Shown piece after piece: positions 45,917-54,600 of a stretch of DNA of 64,000 nt. Numbering within the stretch: position 1 is the stretch's first letter; every line of letters starts with the position of its first letter. The notes below the pieces were generated by a model. It was not told the DNA's origin and did not search any database. It saw only the letters and a list, made by a program, of their open reading frames with translations. The position numbers and the translations under genes were made by a program. This DNA is from Nematostella vectensis (Eukaryota > Cnidaria > Anthozoa > Actiniaria > Edwardsiidae): the NCBI RefSeq assembly GCF_932526225.1, contig NC_064035.1:13150566-13214565 (forward strand), read 5' to 3'.

Positions 45917-46211
45917 AAACATCCGCTCAATAAAGTGGGGGAGGGGGGCGCTGCCCCCCCGCTGCCCCTCCCCTTCCGCCGCCCTTGTAATCCTGTAAAA
46001 AACTGACAAATACCGCTAGCTCGAGTTTCAATGAGTCTGCGTGCTTCCGGTATGTCTGCTATTACATTGGGAGAACTGTCTATGTGCTTCTTATATTTGA
46101 TTTCTTTCATATCAGGCGGGGTTCTTCAAGCGGAAACGTCCTGAAGAAATGGCAAATGACGAAGAGAATACAACGAAATACGAGCCAGCGGCACAAGAAC
46201 CCGAGGCTTAG
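29690..46211 (+). CDS. Integrin alpha chain, about 1050 residues, 32 coding exons
   Basis: Alpha subunit of an integrin heterodimer, a plasma-membrane receptor for extracellular matrix. The order is complete: signal peptide, seven-bladed FG-GAP propeller without an inserted I domain, thigh and calf domains, one transmembrane helix, and the AGFFKRKR cytoplasmic motif. Propeller exons cover 29690-38842 and leg exons 40081-44413. The membrane exon is 45198-45323 and the tail exon 46116-46211 (TAG). All junctions but one agree in codon phase. Exon 2 (ending 31511) leaves one base over while exon 3 (starting 32067) begins a whole codon. A short exon of 3n+2 bases, which should hold the loop before DFNGEQ, is therefore missing from this model. 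The ligand class cannot be assigned from sequence reading. Introns carry many tandem arrays derived from splice junctions. Confidence 0.95.
32387..33025 (+). repeat. Duplicated exon 4 end plus splice donor, split by an insertion
   Basis: The last roughly 54 bases of integrin exon 4 plus about 48 intron bases (32387-32488) recur as a second copy. This copy starts at about 32489 with TACGAGATGATCTTAGAGGA. It is interrupted at 32535 by a transposon and resumes near 32976 with GTTACCATGTAAGTACCAGA. The second copy holds a decoy GTAAGT donor. Confidence 0.88.
32535..32975. mobile_element. 441-bp hAT-like MITE
   Basis: The ends are CAGGGTGGTGAAG and the inverted TTTACCACCCTG, of the CAGGG type usual for hAT elements. 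The interior is made of many GTGAAACGTGAT-like sub-repeats and encodes nothing. Flanks CTTGTT and CGTGTT suggest a decayed target duplication. It is inserted within the second copy of a duplicated exon-intron junction, so it is younger than that duplication. Confidence 0.7.
34134..35060 (+). repeat. About 31-bp minisatellite copied from the exon 9 splice donor
   Basis: About 30 units, 26-31 bp long with some longer, each contain CACTTACACTACCCC and usually GACAATATGGTATGCC. The array starts at the real donor of exon 9, whose junction reads GACAATCAG/GTATGCC. One unit near 34375 repeats the CAG/GTATGCC form exactly. The unit therefore spans the end of the exon and the start of the intron. Confidence 0.93.
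36206..36965 (+). repeat. About 760-bp C/T strand-asymmetric tract
   Basis: The intron after integrin exon 12 is almost pure pyrimidine on the + strand. It is built of degenerate CTCCACTCCACCCCTTCCCC and TTGTCCCTCCTCCCTCCTCA blocks. It begins about 30 bases after the GTGAGT donor at 36206. It gives long meaningless open frames on both strands. Confidence 0.97.
37030..37215 (+). repeat. Two-copy duplication of the exon 13 splice acceptor
   Basis: The acceptor region before exon 13 (TTGATCGAGCTATTTTTCATTACAG, ending 37215) has an earlier copy ending at 37079 that reads GACTGGGCTATTTTCCATTACAG. The copies are 136 bases apart. The upstream copy is a complete decoy 3' splice site. Confidence 0.8.
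37437..37995 (+). repeat. 54-bp minisatellite containing the exon 14 splice acceptor
   Basis: About ten units contain TTCATGCTTGCCCTGTTTATAG followed by AGGGCGAC. The real acceptor of exon 14 is the last unit, TTTATAG/AGGGTGAC, at 37992-37993. Each earlier unit thus carries a near-copy of the 3' splice site plus the first exon bases. Confidence 0.93.
38184..38300 (+). mobile_element. Dispersed GCGCGTACACAGG-type element, copy 1
   Basis: It runs from GGCGCGTACACAGGGGGTGC through AAGTGGGTCATTCCTTATA and CTATGCTTTTTC to CTGCGCACCCC. It lies in an integrin intron. Copies or fragments occur at 42102-42258, 55708-55834 and 62746-62816. Confidence 0.75.
38316..38470 (+). repeat. About 53-bp tandem triplication
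   Basis: Three copies of a segment containing CCCATTTTAATTGTTGCTAAGC lie in the intron before integrin exon 15. They end about 30 bases before its acceptor and do not contain the splice site. Confidence 0.85.
38843..39835 (+). repeat. 44-bp minisatellite copied from the exon 16 splice donor, about 23 units
   Basis: The real junction of exon 16 reads CAGGGAAACCAGCATAAATG/GTGAGTAAC. The array that follows repeats CAGGGAGACCAGCACAAGTG/GTGAGTAGT every 44 bases, differing by a few substitutions. Nearly every unit keeps an intact GTGAGT. Long open frames on the minus strand arise because the unit is free of stops, not because it is a gene. Confidence 0.97.
39868..39983 (+). repeat. 30-bp tandem repeat, 4 units
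   Basis: Four nearly identical copies of a unit containing TTCTTCTTTGTACTCTACGG lie just right of the 44-bp array in the same intron. Confidence 0.95.
40081..44413 (+). CDS. Integrin alpha exons 17-30: thigh and calf domains
   Basis: Exons: 40081-40133, 40204-40379, 40667-40804, 40920-40996, 41528-41675, 41850-41936, 42391-42470, 42545-42628, 42829-42931, 43002-43112, 43246-43299, 43619-43717, 43959-44072, 44318-44413. All join in phase. Exon 17 encodes RVCLKYKHKVPVSQ and exon 18 VELDFSLALDQDRR, thigh-domain signatures. CKDKVCVPDLSVSG in exon 20 is the conserved calf-1 cysteine motif. VRNNGPGAVDGSEVTVSLPW lies in calf-2. Exons 29-30 give CDNVKCLLFTCRLGKLEQGE and the membrane-proximal end. 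Exon 28 is rich in basic residues (NKRTRKEVKKGD), which could be a furin-type cleavage region as in other alpha chains; this is inference. Confidence 0.92.
41084..41450. mobile_element. Possible inverted-end element in an integrin intron
   Basis: The left end TACCTGTCAACTCTCCCGC...GTCTCAAGATTTTGG is matched in reverse complement by TTGAGATTTTCGGAGGTTGG at the right end. The interior is AT-rich and non-coding. The inverted match is short and imperfect, so the call is tentative. Confidence 0.45.
42102..42258 (+). mobile_element. Dispersed GCGCGTACACAGG-type element, copy 2
   Basis: Same family and orientation as 38184-38300, with GCGCGTACACAGGGGGGTGC at one end and GACTGCGCACCCCC near the other. 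It lies in the intron before integrin exon 23. Confidence 0.75.
43300..43420 (+). repeat. ATC/CAT-rich trinucleotide tract
   Basis: An irregular CAT/ATC-rich stretch begins shortly after the donor of integrin exon 27. Confidence 0.85.
44080..44260 (+). repeat. About 18-bp GTCACGCAA tandem repeat after exon 29
   Basis: About nine units of the form GTCACGCAATGACACT begin seven bases after the donor at 44073. They resemble weakly the exon end ACACTAGTCAAG. The array lies wholly inside the intron. Confidence 0.9.
44414..45180 (+). repeat. Degenerate tandem copies of the exon 30 end, CAA-rich
   Basis: Exon 30 ends with ATCACCGAGCCACCGAACGA, CAA runs and CAAGTACTG/GTAAGT. The next intron contains about six decayed copies of this, for example ATCACTGAGCCACCTAACGC followed by GATCAAGTATTGG at 44545-44597 and again 100 bases on at 44645-44697. 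Poorer copies lie near 44484, 44758, 44820 and 45020. Expanded AACAAC runs separate them. Confidence 0.8.
45198..45323 (+). CDS. Integrin alpha exon 31: transmembrane segment
   Basis: 42 codons with a membrane-proximal stretch (ANPKESQTPSEPTPT) and the helix WIIIVSVLAGLILLGLLVFG. It ends LYK before a GTAACG donor at 45324. The acceptor TCTCTCGTAG lies just upstream. The phase is zero on both sides, and it joins exon 32 to give LYK-AGFFKRKR. Its 3' part is repeated three more times downstream. Confidence 0.95.
45324..45570 (+). repeat. Three extra tandem copies of the transmembrane exon end plus donor
   Basis: Copies start at 45341, 45422 and 45498, compared with 45265 in the real exon. Steps are 76, 81 and 76 bases. 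Each repeats TTTAGTCTTTGGACTCTACAAG followed by a GT donor (45400, 45481, 45557). Use of any of these would change the frame and lose the normal join to the cytoplasmic tail. They look like recent tandem duplications. Confidence 0.95.
45855..45914. repeat. (TA)n microsatellite
   Basis: About 30 uninterrupted TA dinucleotides in the last integrin intron. A G/C-rich stretch follows (45935-45985). Confidence 0.98.
46116..46211 (+). CDS. Integrin alpha exon 32: cytoplasmic tail
   Basis: 32 codons including the stop. The exon opens with AGFFKRKRPEEM, the conserved alpha-chain membrane-proximal motif that clasps the beta chain and binds regulators such as calreticulin or talin-pathway proteins in other animals. 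It ends EPAAQEPEA before TAG. An AATAAA lies 219 bases past the stop. Confidence 0.95.
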   Translation, partial: AGFFKRKRPEEMANDEENTTKYEPAAQEPEA

Positions 46212-47303
46212 AACGGCCTTGGACCTCGTGATTCTAGTTCTGCTTTACAAGAACCTAGGAAAACTGCACTTGCGAGGCCGAGATAACGGCGACAGTGCTA
46301 TTTTAAAACAATTGAGTCTAATACAATGTAATAAAGATAGCTCGACCCAGAACATTATTATAAGCCTACAACACGACTTATGTTGGTGTGGTACTTGGAA
46401 AAAGGACTATTTGATAACAAGTCTGAAAGAATAAAGTATGGCTCGGATTAGGGAGAGGGTCCATGATGGTACCCGATCCCTCCCTTTTCTGAAATAGGAC
46501 AATCACTTGAGAGGAGCTTGAACGTGATGAGAGGAGAGTGGAAATATGAAATTATCCCTTTAACAGAACTTGCACAGTTACAAAATTAACCAGCACAAGG
46601 AAAGTCTAAGACGATAAGATTACATTATTTTATTATCAAAACGGTATTTATTTTAATGTATTATAGACGGATGTAGATTCAAGCGTATAGTTCATTAGAT
46701 AAATGCGATAAAAATGTAAATTAAATCAAACTTGTACATTATTAACAAATGATTTTATTTTGATTTATTCGTAATTGTTTTTTCTTTTTGCATAAAAATA
46801 AAAATAATTAATGAGAGTAAAATAGGTGCGCCTGAAATTCGTAAATTTATTCCCAAATTGAGTTAGCTTCGCCTGTCAAAGCAAAGGAAGTAGATTTTCG
46901 ACGCTGTTGCAGAGATGCAAAGATTCACTTGTGCTGACGGCGCAGTGGAAACTCTCGTTCTGCAAGAGTAGGTGAAAATAAATGAGATTCCTAAATGGTA
47001 TATTGCGACTAATGTCATTTATTTATTTTGTTAGCATGGTTGTCGTCTGCTGGTGTGTCACGCTTTTGGCTATATGTCACGCCACTCGCTTTGTGTCACG
47101 CCACTCAATCTGTTCCCTCATATTCGTTTTATTTTTCTGTTTCCTCACTCATCTACACAAAAATATAGTTACGAAATTTTTCGGGGTAGCTGTCTGCCGC
47201 TTTGTTTCTTTCGTTTCGTCATTGGCGAGTTATAATTTCCCGTTCCGTAAAAAAGCTCACCCAATAAATGTAATTTTTCGTTCGGGGGAAAATTTCCACC
47301 ATA
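46212..47303. other. 3' flanks of two convergent genes
   Basis: It holds the integrin 3' untranslated region, with AATAAA at 46430, and the 3' flank of the minus-strand SPARC-like gene, with TTTATT at 47018-47023 as a possible signal. At 47045-47110 lie GTCACGC-type units like those of the 48.2-48.9 kb array, although they are outside the gene. Confidence 0.5.
46430..46435 (+). terminator. Polyadenylation signal AATAAA, integrin gene
   Basis: Canonical AATAAA about 220 bases after the integrin stop codon, ahead of the convergent minus-strand gene. Confidence 0.55.
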
Positions 47304-50300
47304 TCAGAAGAAATTGTACCAGGGATGTGAAAACTCTGCTTTGCTTGGTTTGGCTTGGTTATTAATGCCCTCTCGAGACCAGTTACCTGCTAAGGTGAAG
47401 CACATGTCCCACTCACTCCGACTGATCCCTTGCTTCCGGTTCAAGTCACATGACCACAGGAAACCCGCGGCACAGGGTTCGTATATCATCATAGCTAGTA
47501 TGTTGTCGATCTCAGCCCCTTCGAGAGCATTGTCCTTATCGAGGTCATTTCTGTCGAATTCCCACTGACAATAAATTTGTTAATACATTAAATTACCACT
47601 GCCAAAACATCGCCATTCGTTTTTTTTTTTAATCAGTAATACCACATAACTAGCTACCATATTCTTGCCTCAATTTTTTTGTTGAGCTATAAATGGAAAT
47701 TAGAACAAACTTTGTCTCATGCTTTTATATTGCGCGAAAAATAGACTAGTTAGCTAGTTTTTCTCGGGATTATTTATTTCCTACGAGCGCTGTGCTTCTC
47801 ATAGACCTTTGTCGGCGCGTGATGAAATGAGTTTCTAACCTTGGCAATAGCTACTTTTTGTCGCATGGTCATGTCGTGGATGCGTCTTGTTAGCGTGTAG
47901 TTCTGGTCTTTTGTCTGCTCCTTGGCGACGTGGGCCCATTCCAAGTAGCGGTCTCGGAATTGGGACATGTGGTCTATACCCGGACAAACAAGTGTCCGCG
48001 CATCTGGCTCGGGATCAGATCCTATGAAATAGCGCAAAGAGAAACAATGCGGGATTATTGCATGATAGGCGCTGCACTATTCGCCTGGCGCGCAGAAGAA
48101 TTTAAAAAAGTGATAATGGTTCTTATACATCTGTGATTAGACCAGTTGTTGTTTGCTCCTCAAGGTGTCACGCCACACGCTTTGTGTCACGCCACTCCGC
48201 TCTGTTCCCTCTTTGCTCTTTCACGCTACCTACCACTTGTCTTGTTCACACATGGCCACTTCCTATTCTTGGCGCTGGCGATGTCACGCCTTTTGCTATA
48301 TGTCACGCCATTCACTTTGTGTCACGCCAAGCGCTCTGTTCCCTCCTTACTCACGTCCACGCTACCCATCATTTGTCTTTTTTACTAATTTTTGGCTATA
48401 TGTCACGCCATTCGCTTTGTGTCACGCAACACCATTCACCTCCTGTCTTGTTCACACATGCCCCCTTCTTATACTTGACCCGGATGTGTCACGCTTTTGG
48501 CTAAATGTCACGTTTCTCGGTTTGTGTCACGCAACACCATTCACCTCCTGTCTTGTTCACACATGCCCCCTTCTTATACTTGACCCGGATGTGTCACGCT
48601 TTTGGCTAAATGTCACGTTTCTCGGTTTGTGTCACGCCACACAAATCACCTCCTGTCTTGTTCACACATGGCTCCTTTTTCTTGACCCCGAGGTGTCACG
48701 CTTTTGGCTTAATGTCACGTTTCTCGGTTTGTGTCACGCCACACCACTCACGTCCTGTCTTGTTCACACATGGCCCCTTCTTATTCTTGACCCGGATGTG
48801 TCACACTTCTGGCTAAATGTCACGTTTCTCGCTTTTTGTCACGCCACACCACTCACCTCCTGTCTTGTTTACACATGGCCCCTTATTCTTGACCCCGATG
48901 TTGACGCCCTCGATACATGCGAACATGTGCAGTTCACATTTATTGGGGAATTGGATTCCATACACAGAGCAGACCGGCTCGTAAGTGTTCGGACATGAAA
49001 CTGGACACTCGCAGTAGGTAAAGCCTGAACTGTCCGCCCGGCACATCTCCCCCCACATGCAGACACGCTTACTGCAGGGGTCCTCTGATGTAAGATGGAC
49101 TGACATTAATGACATGGTAGGCTAAAAAAATGCAGACTCACTTAGTAGACTTATAACAGGAGGCCAAATGCATACAATTACTGTAGGGTTTTTCTGATGT
49201 GAGATGGATTTACATTAATGACATGGTATAAAGCTGGGAAAATGCAGACACGTCTAGTACAGGTACTACTGCTAGAAACTTAATCAACGACACAGTAGGT
49301 AAGGCAAAAGGCGTTAAAGCCTACAGCAGGGGTCTTGTGATGTTGAGAAACATTTTAACGACGTAGTAGGCTAGACCAAATGTATACAAGCTTACTGCAT
49401 AGGTTTTCTGACGATGAGAAACAATTAAACGGTAGGCTAGCCTTACTATAGGAGCGATTCACCAATCAAGCATCAAACTCTTTCAAAAGACTAGCGTGAC
49501 TTCTCAAATATGGGTTAAGCTATCTGTAGATATTAGTAGTATTGTACAAGCCGTCTTTTCACGCCCTTTCTCTTCAGGTGTGACTCTCTTCCACCGAGTC
49601 TTATCAGAAACAGTTTGACGACGTAGTGAATCACTTCCGATTAAAACAAATACTTGGAATCGTTTTGAAGTCTCTAGTGTGTGACTTGTGTGTTTCTGTG
49701 GCGTTTCCTGTTTAGGCTACAGTCATGGGCTCTCAAAAGGTCCCATTTCGGAATAGGGTAAGAGGTCAGTAGGTAAAATTAATTCGTTGTTGAATTTTAC
49801 TGCGTTGTTCCTCAGTCTTACCGGCATTCTCCTCGGCTTTAGACGGAATCTATGACAAAAAGGTCAAAGGGACATATTCAGTTTTAATTAAATGTTAGAA
49901 CCAGGAGGTAAACTTCCCTGGGCAAAATGCTCCAAAGCTTGACATCCGCCAAACGATAAGCATTAAGTGAAAATAACCCCTTTTTTTTTCTTGACAAGTT
50001 GAAGAGAGTGTGTATATATGTTTGAGACCACTGAAGGGACTGACGCATCTGCTCACTCTCTGACAGAACTAATGAATTGAATTTTACGTCGGCAAACTTA
50101 TCGCGTCCTTAGCACTTGTCGTAATTTCCAGTGTCAAGGGAGCGATAAAAAATTAATTCTGCTGAGAACTAAGAATGAGTTATTTTAGTCCTGCTAAGAT
50201 CATGAAGGTTTTTATAGTGTATTGGGAAAAGGAAAGTACGCTGGAGTTGTAATCTTAAAAGTTATACAAATAATTTGAATAGAGATAAAGAAGGAGTAGT

Positions 50301-50638
50301 TTTATCCCAAAACAAGACGTGCATTTTTTGTGAATTGTGCTCGATTTGAAGTAGATGGCACACTGATATCGCAGTTACAAGGTTTAAACCATTTAAAGAG
50401 GATCAAACTATTAAAAAGATAGAGGCAAATTGAATGTAGAAATGCACGTCCTTGTGTAAGTTCAATAGGCTTAGATGTGTTTAACTCCTTACAAACTACC
50501 CTATGCCATTGAGACACTAGAACTCACGATCCTTATCCTTGAGACTACGAAATTCTGCACATTTCTCAATGTACTCACCGTTAATGTTCCTAAAATCAGG
50601 CATGCGATGATAGGGACAAGTACCAAGGGGGAAACCAT
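47304..50638 (-). CDS. SPARC-like secreted matricellular protein
   Basis: Secreted calcium-binding matrix protein of the SPARC (osteonectin) group. Exons on the minus strand: 50638-50579 (signal peptide, core PLVLVPIIACLILG), 49084-48857 (follistatin-like plus Kazal, with DPCSKRVCMWGEMC and CPNTYEPVCSVYG), 48021-47840 (start of the EC domain, with LVCPGIDHMSQFRDRYLEW), and 47564-47304 (paired EF-hand region). The last exon has WEFDRNDLDKDN, the Cys pair around EPCAAGFLWSCDLN and SEWDMCF, matching the SPARC EF-hand end. Exons 2-4 join in phase. Exon 1 ends on a whole codon while exon 2 needs one carried base, so a short exon of 3n+1 bases is probably missed between 49085 and 50578. FSTL1 is less likely because the EC domain matches SPARC better. 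Confidence 0.85.
48160..48856 (-). repeat. About 105-bp array copied from the SPARC-like exon 2 donor
   Basis: Units of about 101-106 bp carry CACCTCCTGTCTTGTTCACACATG (at 48437, 48543, 48649, with a variant at 48750). On the minus strand this is the end of exon 2 plus its 5' splice site, whose real copy ends at 48857. Units also contain GTCACGC motifs. Older, poorer units extend left to about 48160. Confidence 0.88.
49085..49440 (-). repeat. Degenerate copies of the SPARC-like exon 2 acceptor
   Basis: Just upstream of exon 2 in gene direction, about three decayed units repeat the acceptor and the first exon bases. On the + strand the real copy reads TGCAGGGGTCCTCTGATGTA. Copies read TGTAGGGTTTTTCTGATGTG (49181-49200), CAGCAGGGGTCTTGTGATGT (near 49325) and GCATAGGTTTTCTGACGATG (near 49400). 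Confidence 0.75.
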
Positions 50639-51686
50639 GGCGATAGAATAACTACTGAGGCCCAAGATAGGCGTTAAGCTGCTAACACCCCGGACGGTCC
50701 TGTGTCAGAATGCTGCCTGGGTACAGCCCTCTGTCTGCTCTGTGTTGTCGAGGGGCTATCTGTATCACATATCATCTTAGCTAGGATGCCTTACGCTTGA
50801 CATGGGAGATTCATAAATCTGACCTCGTGTACTGCTGATGTTTTCATGTTACCGCCCTGTCCAAAATAGTCCAGACGCACCAAGTTCATTATCAACAACA
50901 GAACGTGACACTACAAAACAAAAGTTGAATAACTGGCCTCGACCTCGTAAAAAAAAGGATTACATTGATTGATATACTTATAATGCAATTTGTTGGACAT
51001 GAAAAATAGCCTTAACCAAATCTGGGATATTAAAATAGCGTCTGGGCTATTCAAAACAATATCGTGCATCATTCCTTACTAAGATATTAAAAAATGCGCC
51101 TTGCCCTTATCTTTTAAACAAAATGCAAACAATGATACCCGGTCTATAGGGCAGTGTGGCCCTTTCTCTCTCATTATTCATAATATGAAAATTCAGGTGA
51201 AGGCTTAATTCAATTTCGATGACAAATCAAATAAAAAGGAAGAATTACCGAATATAGTCCGTACCCCCTCCTCCATGGTATCCCGCCCCGATTTTAGCGG
51301 GCGTTTTCCAAGATCCATGAATAAAAAGGGAAAGAGCCTCAAGTATGTTCCGCGCCATAAACACATTTTTTATTACGAACAGATGGCGGGAAGTGCATGG
51401 GTTACCTGTGTCAAAGGAATCCCACTTTATTTTCTCCCATCATGCATTACTCTCTCAATGTTTCAAAATGGCGTCTTTCCTGCAAGAATTCGTTTTCGTA
51501 AGAAAATCGTGAAATCAGTGGCGAGAAGAGATTATATTAGCCGCAAAAGCTTAACTTATCCCTGCAAAATATCTAAAACTGTGTTATCACGTTAAGGAAG
51601 CAATACAGTGCTAAGACATAAGGATATGTTGTCTTTTTGAGAGTAGCATTTTATTACTACACGTGCGTATGGTGCGGTTGTTTACA
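50639..51686. other. Divergent promoter region
   Basis: Head-to-head spacer between the minus-strand SPARC-like gene and the plus-strand RRM gene. It should hold both 5' UTRs and promoters. I see no coding exon; an open frame at 51275-51595 has no recognisable content. Confidence 0.5.
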
Positions 51687-54600
51687 ATGTCGAAGGAAAG
51701 CGGTGAAGCTAGCCAACGAAAACAAAGGCGGATCAAGTAAGTAGCTCAAGAGAATCCAAATGTAAGGCCCTCTTTGACAGGAGTTACTGTGTCGGAAAAT
51801 GAATCTTGTTATCTTGCCGTCAAGATGAAAACATCATTTGGCCATAAAGGCGCGATATCGAACTTTTCTGGCACTTTGATATTTATACGATATTTATCAC
51901 TCATCTAAAATCGGATATAAATCAGATATATTTTAACAGGGTTCTAGTATCAGATATTTAGTCGATATTATAACAAAGCTCACAAATCTAATTTCTGATA
52001 TTTTTCAGATCTTATACTCTTAGAACTGCCATGTTGAACCTAGATTATTGCATCTCATGACTTTATAATATCACAAGATTTACACATTGAAAGTCCATCT
52101 AATTACTGATATATATCAGATACTATAACTTTAGAACTGCTGTGTTGAACCTTGATTATTGCATCTCATGACTTGATAATATCAAATAAAACAAACGTGA
52201 CAGTCACAGTAGATTTTGTAGTCGAATATCCAATAATATAGAGGGGTCCAGCAGAGAGGACGAAGGAATCTCTATAAATATGTAGTAGATTCTAATAAGA
52301 TAATCTCTGATAATATCACAATATCGAGGGGTAAAGCAGAAGGAAAGGGGGGTTTCTAAAGACATCTAGTAGATTCTTATTTAAGATAATCTCTGATAAT
52401 ATCACAATATTGAGGGGTAAAGCAGAGGAAGGGAGAGGTTCTAAATAGATATCTAGTAGATTCTAAAAAGATAATCTCCCATAATATCACAATATCGAGG
52501 AGCCAGCAGAGGGAAGGAGGATACCTAAATAGACATCTAGTAGATTCTAAAAAGATAAGCTCAGATAATATCACAATATCAAGGGTTCAACAGAGGGAAA
52601 GGGGGTATCTCAATAGATATCTAGTAGATTCTAAAAAGATAATCTCCCATAATATCACAATATCGAGGAGCCAGCAGAGGGAAGGAGGATACCTAAATAG
52701 ACATCTGGTAGATTCTAATAAGATAATCTCAGATAATATCACAATATCCAGGACCCAGCAGAGGGAAGGGGGGTATCTAAATAGACATCTAGTAGATTCT
52801 AATAAGATAATCTCTGATAATATCACAATATTGAGGGAAGAGGAGAGGAGAGGAAAGGGGTCTAACCACTATCTAATAGCATGTAATTAGAGGAAAACAA
52901 TGATAATATCCTAATCTCAATATCAGATATCAGTGATAATGTTCGATATTGCTCCTATCTCTAGCTTGCAGCCCACAGTGCAGTAATAACATAATCAGGA
53001 AAGTAATAAAGGATGTAGTATAACTTACTCCTACCTCGCTTACAAAGCACTAATAACAGAATCAGCAAAACCAATCAAAGAGGATGCCACTGTAGTCCAT
53101 AATGAATTGATAAAACGATACATGAAAATATTGATGTGGTCTGTAGATTGGATAGCCACCTAATCCCCCCCTGGATCCTCCTTTGCCAGTAGGTATTAAT
53201 GTTTTCTAGTCATGATTGATTTTCTTTTTAGGTGGTGGAAACAACACAAAAAGCAAGTTGAGGTTGAACAGAATGAGCATGAGGAGAAACATACTAAAAA
53301 TACAAAAAGTATAAAATTGCTTTAAAGCTTACTTAAACACATATTATTGAAATAATTTAAATAACCTTGCTTAGAGTTTACCTTTCTTTATTGGTTATCT
53401 ATATACTATTAAAGCCGTATTGTCATCAGTTTACTTCTGGTCGACTACGTAAGAATCTCTGATGATTTTAAATGGAAAACACTAAAAAAATTTCAAAATA
53501 TAGAAAGCAGTGTGTCTATTGGAAGTTTCTTTGAGGATGTGACTGCTAATTTAGAGCGGATGGCCTGTTGAATATTTCAGATTCGAATAGATTCTTTTGT
53601 CTTTTAACGGTTGAGGTTTCTGTCGGACCTCCGAAAGTTAACTGGTGACAATGCGACTTTAAACCCTATTGATTTTTACTTTGGAAGATGTTTGTAAACA
53701 CTTAAAAATGTCCTTAATTGTTTTCAACAGCATTCAAGAAACCAAAGAGTATATCCCAAGAATCTGTTAAGAGCATAAAAACAGAAGAGACTGAAGATGT
53801 AATAACAAAAGAGCAGGATGGCAAGAAGCAAAGATACATTCTGTTTGTAGGTAAAACAAATAAGCTCCTTATGCAAGTATGTGTATGCAAGCGTATGCAA
53901 GTAAGGGTTGGGACTGTGCTGTTTCAAGGCAAGGAATGTTCCATACATTTTTGTTAATATTAACCCACTAAACAAGAACAATTTTTTCAGACCAAGATTG
54001 TGTAACAGGGTTCCATGATGTGCAATTGCTTTGCTATGTTATAATTTTCTTTACAGGAAACTTACCCTTTGATCTGACCACAGAAAAGGTTTTGGATCAT
54101 TTTAGATGCGCAGGTATGTTTCAAAATTCTTTTCCGCTAGCCTTGTTTTGCTTTTTATTTACTAAAACTCTACTATGCCTATGCCTTCGTCTCCATCCCA
54201 CATGAACTATATCATGTTGAACTCTCTGGTGATCTCTCTTTTTCTCTATTACTGATTGGGATTAATAGAGGGTTATATTTTTTTACAGGTTCCAGTTCAT
54301 TTCGTTTGTTGACCAAGAAAACTGACAATTCTTCTAAGGGCTGTGGCTTTTTGGAAATAGATGACTCCATCGGTTACACAGTAAGTGTTGTTATTTGGTG
54401 TTAAATAAAAGGGTTAGCCTTGTACAAGGACTGTCCATTGCTATTTCATTCAAGTGGTTGATTTCCAAACCCAGAGGGCAGTGGTCCCTATTTCTAGGTG
54501 ACAACATTATCTAGCAACAGGTGCTTAGAAACAACCTTTTGGGTGTATGGAGCCTTTGAAACGAATCTGTTTGCACTCCACAAAATATGCTGAATTGTTT

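Noticed and set aside
51275-51595. 106-codon open frame upstream of the RRM gene
   Set aside because: No recognisable domain, no splice support, and it lies in the presumed divergent promoter between two genes.
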